From Lachnospiraceae bacterium (lineage in GTDB: Bacteria > Bacillota > Clostridia > Lachnospirales > Lachnospiraceae): a stretch of DNA of 64,000 nt. The stretch is from assembly GCA_021770245.1 (NCBI GenBank), contig JAETRI010000002.1, positions 1-64,000 on the forward strand. Direction: 5' to 3'. Numbering within the stretch: the stretch's first letter is position 1; each line of letters opens with the position of its first letter. Shown here piece after piece: positions 25,691-35,036 of this stretch. The notes below the pieces were generated by a model, which saw nothing but the letters and a program-made list of their open reading frames with translations, was not told the origin of the DNA and ran no database searches. A program made the position numbers and the translations under genes.

Positions 25691-26353
25691 ATGTTTGAAA
25701 ATATTTATGCGGCAATTTTCCCTTTCTGGGAGAAAATATCAGATGCAGACAGGGACTATATCTGCCGGAATTCTCATCTGATCTCTTATCCGAAAGGAAA
25801 GAATATCCACAACGGTGAAGAATGTTCCGGAGTAATTCTCGTCCGCTCGGGGAGCCTGCGGCTTTATATGATGTCGGATGAGGGAAAGGATATCACGCTT
25901 TACCGGCTGCATAAAGGCAGCCTGTGTATGCTGTCTGCTTCCTGCGTGCTGGATGCCGTTACGTTTGACGTGTTCGTGGATGCGGAGGAAGACAGCGAGT
26001 GCTGTGTGATCAGCGGGCCTGCTTTTGCGGCGGTGTCTGAACGGAATCCGGATATCCGGATTTTTGCACTGGAAACTGCGGTCAGCCGCTTTTCGGATGT
26101 GATGTGGGTGATGCAGCAGATTTTGTTTATGAGTATGGATAAGAGGCTGGCGATCTTTCTTTCCGATGAATCGGCGAGGACCGGTTCGGATACGGTCGCC
26201 CTGACGCACGGGCAGATAGCCCGGTATATGGGTTCTGCCCGTGAGGTGGTATCCAGGATGCTGAAATATTTTGCCGACGAAGGGATTGTGGAGGTATTAA
26301 GGGGCGGCGTTACAATCCTTGACAAGAAACGCCTCCGGGAATTAACCTTTTAG
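25691..26353 (+). CDS. Crp/Fnr-family transcription regulator
   Basis: 220 residues. The N-terminal cyclic-nucleotide-type barrel (HNGEECSGVILVRSGSLRLYMMSDEGKDITLYRL) is followed by the dimer helix and a C-terminal winged helix with SDTVALTHGQIARYMGSAREVVSRMLKYFADEG, the recognition helix being AREVVSRMLKY. No N-terminal four-Cys cluster is present, so it is not a classical oxygen-sensing FNR. It converges on and overlaps thioredoxin by 12 bases at the 3' ends. Related clostridial regulators respond to redox or nitrosative stress; that role is only suggested here. Confidence 0.8.
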   Translation: MFENIYAAIFPFWEKISDADRDYICRNSHLISYPKGKNIHNGEECSGVILVRSGSLRLYMMSDEGKDITLYRLHKGSLCMLSASCVLDAVTFDVFVDAEEDSECCVISGPAFAAVSERNPDIRIFALETAVSRFSDVMWVMQQILFMSMDKRLAIFLSDESARTGSDTVALTHGQIARYMGSAREVVSRMLKYFADEGIVEVLRGGVTILDKKRLRELTF

Positions 26354-26650
26354 CATGGCAAGGATCTCTGCCTTCGGCCTTGCGCCTGCCGACTGGCTTA
26401 CGACATTGCCGTTTTTGATGACGACCAGCGTCGGGATGCTCATAACGCGGAATTTCTGTGCCAGTTCCGGTTCCTTGTCTACGTTGATCTTACCGATCAG
26501 ATACTGCGGGTTTTCCTCTGCAATCTGCTCCACCAGGGGGGATACCATGCGGCAGGGGCCGCACCAGTCGGCATAGAAATCCAGAAGTACGGTTTTTTCG
26601 CTGGCTTTGACGGTGTCGAAGTTGTCTTTGTTTACATTAAGTACGGACAT
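26342..26650 (-). CDS. trxA: Thioredoxin
   Basis: 102 residues with the active site FYADWCGPCRMVSPLVEQIA and the cis-proline motif MSIPTLVVIKNG. Start ATG 26650 (minus strand) follows GGAAGG at 8 bases; a TTG two codons upstream is less likely. It is a cytoplasmic dithiol-disulfide reductase, reduced by thioredoxin reductase, which is not in this window. The gene stands alone and overlaps the end of the convergent Crp/Fnr gene by 12 bases, so the two transcripts could form antisense pairs at their ends. Confidence 0.93.
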   Translation of the reverse strand: MSVLNVNKDNFDTVKASEKTVLLDFYADWCGPCRMVSPLVEQIAEENPQYLIGKINVDKEPELAQKFRVMSIPTLVVIKNGNVVSQSAGARPKAEILAMLKG

Positions 26651-26656
26651 AATCAA

Positions 26657-26969
26657 TACCTTCCTTTCTTTTTATCTGATGGTAGTATATCATATTCTGT
26701 TCACTGTTTCTGTGATGAGGTCACATTCTTTGCTCTGCATATAAGCTGTGCCATTGTTTCCAAGGGCAGTATGCGCACCGGAAGAGGGGCCTGAATAAAG
26801 CGTAGGGAATTTCCGCCTGTATTTTGAAACTTTTCGGACTACAGAAAAGTCTATATAATAAATTTGAGGTAAGAGGAAATCTGGTTGAAAATAAGTCTGA
26901 GGGCTCATTTTTCGACTATGGATTTATGCCTGCTTAAGCATCGGGCGACGGAAAAGAAAGGGGTTTATA
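26657..26969. other. 313-base gap: thioredoxin promoter and a degenerate palindromic module
   Basis: An extended -10 for thioredoxin (minus strand TGATATACT) lies at 26684-26692. On the plus strand TATAAT occurs at about 26854 with a weak -35. At 26885 a TTG opens a decayed copy of the leader hairpin (arm TTGAAAATAAGTC against GGCTCATTTTTCGA), preceded by AAGAGGAAATCTGG. No ordinary gene is seen. Confidence 0.45.
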
Positions 26970-27521
26970 ATGAGAAAAGAAATAAGAAGTGCAGCTGTTA
27001 TGGTTTTGGGATTGGTTCTGACAGGGGCGATTTTAGCGGGATGCGGCGAAAGCCGGCAATCCTCGCAGGAAACACTGGAGGACACCTCCAAGAGCGCGGC
27101 ACAGGAAACACAACAGGAAACCGCTGCAGATGAAGCGAAAACGGAAGCTGCGGAAAAAAACGTTCAGACAACAGCCGGATATGAAGATAATTTTGCAGTG
27201 GACAGTGAGGCAGCAAAGGAATTTGCCGAAAAAGTCAAGGCCGCGGCCGCAGATAAGGACTTGGAAGCGCTTGCGGATTTGACCGCATTCCCGGTTTATA
27301 TAGGCCTGCCGGATATTGGCGTGGTAGAAACTAAAGACGATTTTTTGAAACTCGGTGCAAAAGCAGTGTTTACGGAGGAATTGGTGAAGTCCATAGAAAT
27401 GGCTGATATTGAAGATTTGCAGCCCAGTATGGCTGGGTTTTCTATTTCGGATGGAGGAACCTGCAATATTAATTTTGGCGTTGCAGATGGCATTTTAGCG
27501 ATAAATGGAATTAATTATTGA
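26970..27521 (+). CDS. Small lipoprotein of unknown function
   Basis: 183 residues with a lipoprotein signal: basic N-terminus MRKEIRSAAV, hydrophobic core and lipobox LAGC (Cys27). A Ser/Gln/Glu/Thr-rich linker (about residues 28-70) spaces a C-terminal globular domain of ~110 residues containing FAEKVKAAAADKDLEALADLTAFPVYIG and GVVETKDDFLKLG. This resembles small DUF4878/NTF2-like extracytoplasmic folds but I cannot assign it. AAAGGGG lies eight bases before the ATG. It is followed by a broken histidine-kinase remnant, so it may have belonged to a lost two-component locus. Confidence 0.65.
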   Translation: MRKEIRSAAVMVLGLVLTGAILAGCGESRQSSQETLEDTSKSAAQETQQETAADEAKTEAAEKNVQTTAGYEDNFAVDSEAAKEFAEKVKAAAADKDLEALADLTAFPVYIGLPDIGVVETKDDFLKLGAKAVFTEELVKSIEMADIEDLQPSMAGFSISDGGTCNINFGVADGILAINGINY

Positions 27522-27558
27522 TAGGGACAGAGACGATAGTTTCCTTTGTGAGCTTTAG

Positions 27559-27714
27559 CAGTACAGGTTTCAAAGAGTTCATTCCAAAGCGGTAGGAGGA
27601 ACAGGGCTTGGCCTTTCTATCGTAAATCATACAGCAAAGATCCATAATGCGAAAATACAAGTGAAAAGTATTATGGAGAAAGGCACCACGGTTACAATCT
27701 GCTTCCCGAAATGA
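27559..27714 (+). pseudogene. C-terminal remnant of a sensor histidine kinase
   Basis: An open frame of 51 codons without a start (in-frame stop at 27556-27558) reads YRFQRVHSKAVGGTGLGLS, then IVNHTAKIHNAKIQVKSIME and KGTTVTICFPK before TGA 27712. This is the G1/G2 ATP-binding end of a HATPase_c domain, including the F-x-R-V-x-S-K and GGTGLGLSIV signatures. The rest of the kinase (sensor, dimerisation and N box) and any response regulator are missing. It appears to be a deletion relic. Confidence 0.75.
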
Positions 27715-27765
27715 GAACCGATGCGGCATGAAACGAGAAGGAAGGGCGGAGGGGCATAATCCGTC

Positions 27766-27817
27766 AAAAAGCGTTCCCTGTCTGCATGAAAATCAGACTG
27801 CAGAGGGGGAACGCTTT
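27766..27817 (-). terminator. Intrinsic terminator of the lipoprotein/chemoreceptor operon
   Basis: An 11-base perfect stem (AAAGCGTTCCC at 27768-27778 with its complement at 27807-27817) ends, on the minus strand, in a run of T. Read on the plus strand it could also stop transcription entering from the lipoprotein side. Confidence 0.65.
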
Positions 27818-27848
27818 CTGCTTGATTTATATTGGATACGAATAAAAT

Positions 27849-28289
27849 TCAGTGAGAGGTATCAATAACCGCAATACTCGAATCCCCTTTCCTGGCCTGT
27901 TCCAATACCGCAGCGGCCAGTTTCTGGAAAGACTGACAGGAGGAAGAGGCGCCGGATAAAGCGTCAATCCCGTCCCCTCTCTGGGTCTCTAATAACTGGT
28001 TCGCATAATAACGGGTATATTCATTGGGATAGGTACCGTTGGAGTGAAACATAGTCTGCATGTAGGAGTTATCCCAGCTTTTGATAAAACCGCTGGGATT
28101 TTCGGCGTTGTATTCCACGGAGACGATGGTGCCGCCTTTGACCATAATTGTGATATATTCCTTCCAGCCGTGACTGAATTGGGAAGCCTGAGCTGTATAA
28201 TAGCCGTCCTGAAGGGCGGTTTGATTGCCGCAGGCTGCCAATGGGGCCAACAGCAGCAGCGTCAGAATCAGACTCAGTATTCGTTTCAT
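27849..28289 (-). CDS. FMN-binding-domain lipoprotein
   Basis: 146 residues with a lipoprotein signal ([20 protein letters not shown], Cys20). The mature part is a small FMN-binding domain like that of RnfG/NqrC and ApbE substrates: [33 protein letters not shown], and the flavinylation-type motif DALSGASSS near the C-terminus, where the Ser/Thr before the final residues would carry covalent FMN. The start overlaps the chemoreceptor stop (ATGA), so the two are translated together. It likely takes part in extracytosolic electron transfer; an ApbE gene is not in the window. Confidence 0.72.
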   Translation of the reverse strand: MKRILSLILTLLLLAPLAACGNQTALQDGYYTAQASQFSHGWKEYITIMVKGGTIVSVEYNAENPSGFIKSWDNSYMQTMFHSNGTYPNEYTRYYANQLLETQRGDGIDALSGASSSCQSFQKLAAAVLEQARKGDSSIAVIDTSH

Positions 28290-30307
28290 TTGTTAAGCTC
28301 CTCCTTTAAAACAAAATTTTGCACCTGAGACTGGAGAGATTCCGCTTCCTTTGCCAACAGGCCGCTGGACTGCTCCGTCCCGCCCGCGTTTTGCAGATTG
28401 CGGTCGGCAATGGCAGAAATGGCTTCTATCCGTTCTTCCATGATGGCAAGCGCGCTTTCCTGTCCCTGTACTGCGATCACCAACTGATCCGAAATAGAGC
28501 TGATCTGATCGGACACAGAAGATATGGCCTTTAGGGATCCGGCAGTATCTGCGGTCAGTTCCACACCGGTCCGGATAATGGATCTGGTGTTGCCAACCAT
28601 ATTTGTGGCGCTTTGGGCAGCTTCAGCGCTTTTGGAAGCGAGCTGCCGGACTTCGTCTGCCACGACAGCGAATCCCTTTCCGGCGTTTCCGGCGCGTGCA
28701 GCTTCCACAGAGGCATTGATGGCCAGGATGCTGGTCTGGAAGGAAATATCTTCTATGGCTTTGGCAATCTTGGTGATTTCCTGGGCATTGGAGCTGATAT
28801 TGTCCATTGCGTCGGAAAGGGAGGCCATCCGTAAGTTCGCTTCCTGAATGCGCTGTGCAATTTCTTCTGTTTTGGCACGGGTCTGGCCGCTGCTTTCTGT
28901 GACATTGGACAGTCGCTCTTTCACATTAGCTACCTCATGAACCAACGCTTCGGTGGACTGATTCTGCTCCAGAGAGGCCTGATGAAGCTGTACAGACTGG
29001 CCGTTAAGCTCTTCGGACATATTGGCAAGGCGTTCGGAGGCAGAGCGGAAGCCCAGGATGGTTTTATTCATGGATCGAATAATGGTACGCAGACTCGTTT
29101 GGATCAGGGAAAAATCCCCTTTATATTCCACCTGGGATTCGGCGCACAGATTTCCTGCCGCAACCTGAGTTAATACCTGCTGAATGTCTGATATGTACCG
29201 GCTGACACTTCTGGCCGTGTCGTTTAGCGTCTGGGTGAGAATTTCCAATTCATCTCCGGAATGGACAAGAGGAACCTCCGTATGCAGGTCGCCGTCTGAG
29301 AGGGCAATCATTCTGTTGGTTACGCTTTTTACGGGAAGGGAAATGGAACGGGACAAGCGCAGGACCAGCAGAATGGAAATTGCCAGTACGGCCAGGGTGG
29401 ACAATACCGCCGCGAACATCGCCGCATTAATCAAATTATTATAATCAGACTTGGGAACCTGGATCACCAAAGACCATTGGGTGCCTCGTATGGGAGAAAA
29501 GGCCACCAGCATATTTTTGCCGTCAATGGAGAACTGTGCGGCGCCGGTTTCTCCGGTGGTCACACGGTCCAAGGAATCTGTGTTTTCAACGCCGAGCTGA
29601 CTCAGAGTGCTTCCGGACCGGATCAGGGACTGATCCGGATGGCCGATAATATTGCCTTCCCGGTTTACGATATAAGCCAAGCCGTGTTTTCCCAGGTTAA
29701 TGCTGCTGAGCACATCGTTAAGGGTATCATATTTATATACTCCGACTACATATAGAACGGTTTCTCCATTTTCTTTTACCGGCATTCCTATGGTGATACC
29801 CAGTTTATCCTGGAATGTGGTGGAGGAATCGGTGGTCAGGTTATCCGTATCCCGAAGAAGGGAAAAAAAATCTGCATCAAGGCTTTCGGGCGCCCCGGCG
29901 ATACCTTGGACAAGGCGGCCATCCAAGCCATAGAGGGCGATGGTGTGCAGTTCATAGGTTTCGGCAGCTTCTGTTAAAATCGCTTCCCGGTTTGCCGAAA
30001 CGGCGGTACTGCCGTCCGTTCCTTCTTCATCAGAGGAGGATAGGACCATACGGGGGTCGGAAGCAATAGCCATCATTCGATCTGCCAGCATGTGGATATT
30101 AGCCTCCACGGTTTTGGCGGACTGCCGGGCCATGGGCTGCAGGCTGTCTAATAAGATGCTGTTAGCAAGCGACTGCATAGAGAAAGCCATAATTAGGCAG
30201 CATATGATGACTATTGCCAGGATATTGCGGGTAGTGTTTTTTAAGATCCTTCCATTTAGGCTCCTTTTCATTTTTGGACTGTGGGGGTTCTCTTTTTTTT
30301 CGGTCAC
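28286..30307 (-). CDS. Methyl-accepting chemotaxis protein with Cache-type sensor
   Basis: 673 residues from GTG 30307 (minus strand), ten bases after AGGAG; the open frame continues upstream to 30364 without a better start. Order: cytoplasmic basic tail, TM1 at about residues 30-52 ([14 protein letters not shown]), a ~240-residue extracellular dCache-like domain ([49 protein letters not shown]), TM2 ([20 protein letters not shown]), HAMP and a signalling hairpin with [20 protein letters not shown] and [19 protein letters not shown]. It senses a small ligand and signals to CheA/CheW. It is co-transcribed with the flavin lipoprotein. Confidence 0.88.
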   Translation of the reverse strand: MTEKKENPHSPKMKRSLNGRILKNTTRNILAIVIICCLIMAFSMQSLANSILLDSLQPMARQSAKTVEANIHMLADRMMAIASDPRMVLSSSDEEGTDGSTAVSANREAILTEAAETYELHTIALYGLDGRLVQGIAGAPESLDADFFSLLRDTDNLTTDSSTTFQDKLGITIGMPVKENGETVLYVVGVYKYDTLNDVLSSINLGKHGLAYIVNREGNIIGHPDQSLIRSGSTLSQLGVENTDSLDRVTTGETGAAQFSIDGKNMLVAFSPIRGTQWSLVIQVPKSDYNNLINAAMFAAVLSTLAVLAISILLVLRLSRSISLPVKSVTNRMIALSDGDLHTEVPLVHSGDELEILTQTLNDTARSVSRYISDIQQVLTQVAAGNLCAESQVEYKGDFSLIQTSLRTIIRSMNKTILGFRSASERLANMSEELNGQSVQLHQASLEQNQSTEALVHEVANVKERLSNVTESSGQTRAKTEEIAQRIQEANLRMASLSDAMDNISSNAQEITKIAKAIEDISFQTSILAINASVEAARAGNAGKGFAVVADEVRQLASKSAEAAQSATNMVGNTRSIIRTGVELTADTAGSLKAISSVSDQISSISDQLVIAVQGQESALAIMEERIEAISAIADRNLQNAGGTEQSSGLLAKEAESLQSQVQNFVLKEELNK

Positions 30308-30769
30308 GTTCTGATCACTCCTTTTCTGAATCCATATGTTAAAATACAAGAAAAGCCCGCTCACCCAGCCTGTTGGATTTGGGAAACATCTGCCGACAGA
30401 TGGGTGGAAGACTACGCGCCCTAGTATACCATAGAGCGTATGGAAAAGGAAGCCTTTTATTGTCCTATCACAGGACTATCACTGGACATGGATATTCATG
30501 CGTTTGTTGCGCTGTCCTGTCAGCGGAATTGACTTTCGAATGATTTTGACATATCATGGATTCCAGTATGATATAATGAGCGTTAGCGAAGCGGGCATGC
30601 CCGCATGTTCGCCGAGCGGCGAATGATGATCATGAATCTCTGATTCATGATATAATGAGCGTCAGCGGGGCGGGCATGTTTGGCGGACGGAGGGGCTGCC
30701 ACCCTGAGTTTCGCGAAAGTTCCGAAGGGTACGACAGGATCAGTGGCTGGCGTTTACGGGGGATATGCG
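30308..30769. repeat. 462-base gap: promoters and a duplicated palindromic element (family 3)
   Basis: A minus-strand extended -10 (TGGTATACT, 30423-30431) probably serves the chemoreceptor. On the plus strand, TTGACA at 30545-30550 precedes TATAAT at 30571, though the 20-base spacing is long. Bases 30568-30599 and 30647-30678 are direct repeats (ATGATATAATGAGCG, then a GCGGGCATG end). Between them are palindromes GCGGGCATGCCCGC, TTCGCC..GGCGAA and ATCATGAATC..GATTCATGAT. No gene is seen before 30770. Confidence 0.6.
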
Positions 30770-31489
30770 GTGGAATATCGATACATCGAAAAAGGCAATT
30801 ATGAAGACCTTTCCAGCGGCAGGGTGCTCTATGCGCATGCAGGGATTCCTAATTTCCCTGTCCGGCTGCTCTACGAGATATTCCTCCGCAGCCTGGAATA
30901 TGGGGGAAAGGACCGGGATTTGACGGTATACGACCCATGCTGCGGAGGAGGTTATCTGCTCACCGTTCTGGGGTTTGGCTTCCAGGATCGGATTTCCCTC
31001 CTGGCGGGCAGCGATATCGATGAGAAGATGGTAGCTTTCGCACGGAGGAATACTGCGCTTCTGACCCGTCAAGGGCTGGAGGGGAGGATCCGCGAGTTGG
31101 AGGATCTGTGGGACCGGTACCGGAAACCCTCCCATGCGGGGGCGCTGGAGAGCGCTTCCAGGCTTCTAGAGGGGCTGGAGCGGGACATGCCCTCCGTATT
31201 GTTTGCGGCCGACTGTACCGAAACGCTTCCGGATTGCCCTGCAGCCGACATGATCATAACAGATCTTCCCTATGGTCAGCTCACTTCTTTCCGGAGCGGA
31301 TCGGAGGAACCTGCAGGGGCGATGTCGGATACGCTGACCGCGGCAGCGCGGGAGGGGACGGTACTGGCAATCTGTATGGATAAGGGGCAGCGTTTTTCCG
31401 GCAGAATGTGGGAACGGATGGAGAAGCGGAATGTCGGAAAAAGAAGATTCGAAATTCATCGGTTTACCGGCAGAGGGCCTGCCGGATGA
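30770..31489 (+). CDS. AviRa-like 23S rRNA methyltransferase (orthosomycin resistance family)
   Basis: 239 residues from GTG 30770, seven bases after GGGGG; the longer frame upstream runs through repeat sequence. The whole length follows the AviRa pattern: VEYRYIEKGNYEDLSSG, AHAGIPNFPVRLLYEIF, YDPCCGGGYLLTVLGF (SAM-binding), GSDIDEKMVAFARRN, and MIITDLPYGQLTSF as the catalytic N/D-P-P-Y-like motif. AviRa of the avilamycin producer methylates a guanine in domain V of 23S rRNA and gives resistance to avilamycin and evernimicin. Here it stands alone in a housekeeping region, so a normal rRNA-maintenance role is also possible. Confidence 0.78.
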   Translation: MEYRYIEKGNYEDLSSGRVLYAHAGIPNFPVRLLYEIFLRSLEYGGKDRDLTVYDPCCGGGYLLTVLGFGFQDRISLLAGSDIDEKMVAFARRNTALLTRQGLEGRIRELEDLWDRYRKPSHAGALESASRLLEGLERDMPSVLFAADCTETLPDCPAADMIITDLPYGQLTSFRSGSEEPAGAMSDTLTAAAREGTVLAICMDKGQRFSGRMWERMEKRNVGKRRFEIHRFTGRGPAG

Positions 31490-31600
31490 AATATAGAAAA
31501 ATTTCAATCCTGGATTGTGCCAGGTAACACGGAAGTGTAACCTTATGTACAAAATCTTTTGAAGCGAGGGCCGCTTTGCTGCGGCAGAATGAGAGGAAAG

Positions 31601-32104
31601 ATGCATAATCAATTAACGCAGAAAGATATTCAAAGAATGCAGGAGGAGATCGACCATCGGAAGCTGGTGGTCCGCAGGGAAGCGTTGGAGGCGGTGAAGG
31701 AAGCCAGGGCGCAGGGGGATCTGAGCGAAAATTTTGAATACTATGCGGCAAAGCGGGAAAAGAACCGGAACGAAAGCCGGATCCGTTTCCTGGAACGCAT
31801 GATCCGGACGGCCGAAGTGATTTCCGACGAGTCCGCCGAGGATGAAATCGGGGTGAATAATACCGTGGAGCTGTTTTTCGAGGAGGAGGGCGTTACGGAG
31901 CGGATGAAGATCGTCACCACCATGCGGGGGAATTCCCTGGAGGGGCTGGTGAGTACGGAATCCCCCATCGGGAAAGCGCTTCTGGGACATAAGGAGGGCG
32001 ACCGGGTGGAGGTGGCGGTAAACAACGGCTACAGCTACCATGTGGTGGTGCGAAAGATTGAAAAGACCGGGGACGACGGGACGGACAGGATCAGGAGCTT
32101 TTAG
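31601..32104 (+). CDS. greA: Transcription elongation factor GreA
   Basis: 167 residues from ATG 31601, close behind GAGAGGAAAG; an in-frame ATG at 31589 is an alternative. The N-terminal coiled coil (LTQKDIQRMQEEIDHRKLVV and AREAVKEARAQGDLSENFEY-type region with the acidic tip D-L-S-E-N) and the C-terminal FKBP-like domain (SPIGKALLGHKEGDRVEV) are complete. It rescues backtracked RNA polymerase by stimulating transcript cleavage. The gene ends two bases before the next start, implying an operon with the MutS-like gene. Confidence 0.88.
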   Translation: MHNQLTQKDIQRMQEEIDHRKLVVRREALEAVKEARAQGDLSENFEYYAAKREKNRNESRIRFLERMIRTAEVISDESAEDEIGVNNTVELFFEEEGVTERMKIVTTMRGNSLEGLVSTESPIGKALLGHKEGDRVEVAVNNGYSYHVVVRKIEKTGDDGTDRIRSF

Positions 32105-32106
32105 CG

Positions 32107-33777
32107 ATGGAATGGATGATAATGGGAATTCTGGCCGCAGGAGTGGCTGTCTTTTTTCTGTGGGGGGCCTGGGAGGAGCGAAGAAAGAATAGGAAGCTTC
32201 GCAGGGAAATCCATGCTTCCTACGGGAAGAAACCGAAACGCAGGTACAGCGGAGAAGAACTGGCCGGGATACCTGGTTTCTATGAGGCCCACAGAAAGGA
32301 AAACCAGATCGACGAAATTACCTGGGATGATCTGGGCATGGATGAAATCTTTTTTTCCATGAACCATACCTATTCTTCCGCCGGCCAGGAATATCTTTAT
32401 TATGCGCTCCATACGCCTGCCCTTACGCCGGAGGAGGCGGACGGGGAATGGGCCGCATGGTTTGGAACGCATGAAAAGGAACGGGAGGAACTGCAGCTTC
32501 TCTTCCACAGGCTGGGGCGCAGCGGGAAATATTCCATCTATGACTACCTCATGTATCTGGACGGTGTAAAAGAGCAGGGGATCGCGATGACCGTCTTTTT
32601 GGATCTTGCGTTGGTTTCCTTTCTCTGCCTGATCCCGTTTTCCCCTTCCGTGGGGATGACGGGCCTGTTTGTCCTCCTTACGGTCAATATGTATTCCTAT
32701 ATGAGGCAAAAAGGGGAGGTGGAGCCCTATCTGGTCAGTTTTGCCTATGTGAAGCGGCTTCTTGATTTTTCCGACCGGCTCCGAAAAGTGGAGATTCCGA
32801 TCCTTCGAAAGGAATGGGAAGAACTGAGGCAGCTGGGGAAGCGGTTCGGGAATTTCCGTTCCGGTGCGTTCCTGGGTATGCGGGGGAGCAGTATGGCGGG
32901 CGACCCGCTCTCCGTTCTCATGGATTATATCAATATGATCCTGCATCTGGATATCATCGCTTTCCGCGTCATGCTGCGGGAGGTGAAGAAGCATTTGCAG
33001 GATATCGACCGGATGGTGGAGCTGATCGGCAGGACGGAGGCGGCCATTGCGGTGGCTTCCTGGCGGGAATCCCTAAAGGACGGCTGGTGCTGTCCCGAAT
33101 TTATCCGCGGAGGGGATTTCACACTGCGGGAAATGTACCATCCCCTGCTGTCCGATCCCGTAAAAAACAGCATCCATACCAAAGAAGGCGTGCTGGTAAC
33201 AGGTTCCAATGCGTCAGGGAAATCCACCTTCCTGCGGGGGATGGCGCTGAATGCCCTTCTGGCGCAGACCGTCCATACCTGTACGGCGGACGAATACCTT
33301 GCGCCGATGTACCGCATTTTTACCTCCATGTCCCTGCGGGACGACCTGGAGGGCGGTGAGAGCTACTATATGGCGGAGATCCGGGCGTTGAAGCGGATCC
33401 TGGATGCGGCGGCCCGGGACGGGGCTTTGGTCTTATGCTGCGTGGACGAGGTGCTGCGCGGGACCAATACGGTGGAGCGGATCGCCGCTTCCGCACAGAT
33501 CCTGAAGAGTCTGCGGATGCCGAAGGTGCTCTGTGTGGCGGCAACCCATGATATAGAACTGGCGGAACTGCTGAAGGATTTATACGGGAACTATCATTTT
33601 GAGGAAAAGATAGAGGGCGAGGATCTCCTCTTCCCCTACCGCCTCCTTCCCGGAAAGGCACAGACGCGGAATGCCATCCGCCTGTTGGGAATCATGGGAT
33701 ATGAAGAGGAGATTATCCGGGCCGCGGAGGAGATGGCGGCCCGGTTCGAGGAAAGCGGGGAATGGAGGCTGCAGTGA
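32107..33777 (+). CDS. Membrane-associated MutS-family ATPase
   Basis: 556 residues. An N-terminal membrane segment (residues ~4-20) and two central ones ([31 protein letters not shown]) flank a truncated core; the mismatch-recognition and connector domains of MutS are missing. The C-terminal ATPase is intact: Walker [15 protein letters not shown], Walker [15 protein letters not shown], and the [13 protein letters not shown] His switch. Such proteins are frequent in Clostridia and Bacteroidetes but of unknown role. Its TGA overlaps the rnhA GTG (GTGA). Confidence 0.8.
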   Translation: MEWMIMGILAAGVAVFFLWGAWEERRKNRKLRREIHASYGKKPKRRYSGEELAGIPGFYEAHRKENQIDEITWDDLGMDEIFFSMNHTYSSAGQEYLYYALHTPALTPEEADGEWAAWFGTHEKEREELQLLFHRLGRSGKYSIYDYLMYLDGVKEQGIAMTVFLDLALVSFLCLIPFSPSVGMTGLFVLLTVNMYSYMRQKGEVEPYLVSFAYVKRLLDFSDRLRKVEIPILRKEWEELRQLGKRFGNFRSGAFLGMRGSSMAGDPLSVLMDYINMILHLDIIAFRVMLREVKKHLQDIDRMVELIGRTEAAIAVASWRESLKDGWCCPEFIRGGDFTLREMYHPLLSDPVKNSIHTKEGVLVTGSNASGKSTFLRGMALNALLAQTVHTCTADEYLAPMYRIFTSMSLRDDLEGGESYYMAEIRALKRILDAAARDGALVLCCVDEVLRGTNTVERIAASAQILKSLRMPKVLCVAATHDIELAELLKDLYGNYHFEEKIEGEDLLFPYRLLPGKAQTRNAIRLLGIMGYEEEIIRAAEEMAARFEESGEWRLQ

Positions 33778-34250
33778 AGGTAACGATTTATACGGACGGA
33801 GCGGCCCGGGGAAACCCCAACGGCCCGGGAGGATACGGCACCATCCTTCAATATGTGGATAAAAACGGGACCCTTCATGAGCGGGAATTGTCCGGGGGAT
33901 ATGAGAAAACCACCAACAACCGAATGGAACTGATGGCGGTGATCGCGGGCCTGGAAGCGCTGAAACGGCCCTGCCGGGTGGAGGTGATCTCCGATTCCAG
34001 ATATGTGACGGATGCCTTTAACAGGCATTGGATCGAGGGCTGGGTGAAAAAGGGCTGGAAGGGCTCCGCGGGTCCGGTGAAAAACGTGGATCTGTGGAAG
34101 CGCCTGCTGGCGGCGGCCGCTCCCCATGAGCTGAAAATGACCTGGGTGAAGGGGCATGACGGCCATCCGGAAAACGAACGCTGCGACGGTCTGGCCACCG
34201 GCGCAGCGGACGGGAAAGAGCTGCACAAGGACATCGGGCTGGAAGAATGA
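33774..34250 (+). CDS. rnhA: Ribonuclease HI
   Basis: 158 residues from GTG 33774, five bases after GGAGG and overlapping the upstream stop; ATG 33762 is an alternative. Catalytic acidic residues are visible: Asp in [18 protein letters not shown], Glu in [16 protein letters not shown], Asp in [12 protein letters not shown] and Asp in ENERCDGLA, plus His in [12 protein letters not shown]. It removes the RNA strand of RNA-DNA hybrids in the cytoplasm. The overlap with the MutS-like gene suggests coupled expression. Confidence 0.92.
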   Translation: MKVTIYTDGAARGNPNGPGGYGTILQYVDKNGTLHERELSGGYEKTTNNRMELMAVIAGLEALKRPCRVEVISDSRYVTDAFNRHWIEGWVKKGWKGSAGPVKNVDLWKRLLAAAAPHELKMTWVKGHDGHPENERCDGLATGAADGKELHKDIGLEE

Positions 34251-34459
34251 AGATAAATGTCCAATCGGTCAGCTTCAGGCCAGGGCCGCCCATGGGTCTG
34301 CCGTGGCTTTCGCCAGGACAAACGCATGAATGGCCCTGCGCTTTCGCCCTGCCTGCTGGATTTTCTGCCCATGATGTGTTACACTGACGGGGCCGGCAGA
34401 AAATGCGGCAGTCAGGCAGGGACGTCCGGCCGCGCCGTCAGGAAAAGGGAGGTTTTTCC
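34251..34459 (+). repeat. Gap with dispersed 3'-end repeat (family 4, copy 1)
   Basis: Bases 34311-34350 contain AGGACAAACGCATGAATGG followed by CCCTGCGC; closely similar sequence occurs at 36712 (after recU), at 61469 (after the NanA-like gene) and inverted at about 49653 (after the RNase G gene). All four copies lie shortly downstream of a stop codon. An SD (GGGAGG) for the next gene precedes 34460. Confidence 0.6.
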
Positions 34460-35023
34460 ATGCAGAGGATAAAAAAAGGGGAATACGGATACATCAAAAG
34501 CCAGAAAAAATGGGCTGCGGCAAAGACCGCCCTGCTTTTCCTGGTTTCCCTGTCGCTGTATCTGTCGGGATATATCACCACGGGGAGCAATAAAAACCTG
34601 CTCACCATCGTGGCGGTGCTCGGCTGCCTTCCGGCCAGCAAATCCGCGGTGAATCTGATCATGTACCTGCGGGCAAAGGGCTGCGGGGAAGAGCTGCGGG
34701 AGAAGGTGGCCGCCCATGCGGGGACGCTTCCCGCGCTGTATGACTGCGTGCTGACCACCTATGAAGCGTCCTATGAAATTCCGCACATGGTTTTTCGGGG
34801 AAATAACCTGATCGGGATCGCCCTGGATCCGAAGTGCCGGACGGCATCCGTGGAAAAGCATCTTTCGGAAATGTGCGGCCGAAACGGGATAAAGGACGTG
34901 AACGTGAAAATTTTCACGGACGTCACCAAGTATCTGAACCGGCTGGTACAGCTTCAGGAGCTGGAGTGCGAGGATACGCAGACGGAAGCGGTGCTGGCGC
35001 TGGTGAAGGCGCTGTCTATCTGA
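34460..35023 (+). CDS. Conserved-looking two-TM membrane protein, unknown function
   Basis: 187 residues from ATG 34460, behind GGGAGG; upstream codons in the same frame are not preceded by a ribosome binding site. Two membrane segments lie at about residues 22-40 (AKTALLFLVSLSLYLSGYI) and 46-65 (LTIVAVLGCLPASKSAVNL), followed by a ~120-residue cytoplasmic domain with HMVFRGNNLIGIALDPK and a C-terminal helical end. It is transcribed with the RluA-type enzyme 13 bases downstream. No family recognised. Confidence 0.65.
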   Translation: MQRIKKGEYGYIKSQKKWAAAKTALLFLVSLSLYLSGYITTGSNKNLLTIVAVLGCLPASKSAVNLIMYLRAKGCGEELREKVAAHAGTLPALYDCVLTTYEASYEIPHMVFRGNNLIGIALDPKCRTASVEKHLSEMCGRNGIKDVNVKIFTDVTKYLNRLVQLQELECEDTQTEAVLALVKALSI

Positions 35024-35036
35024 CGGAGGAGCCAGG

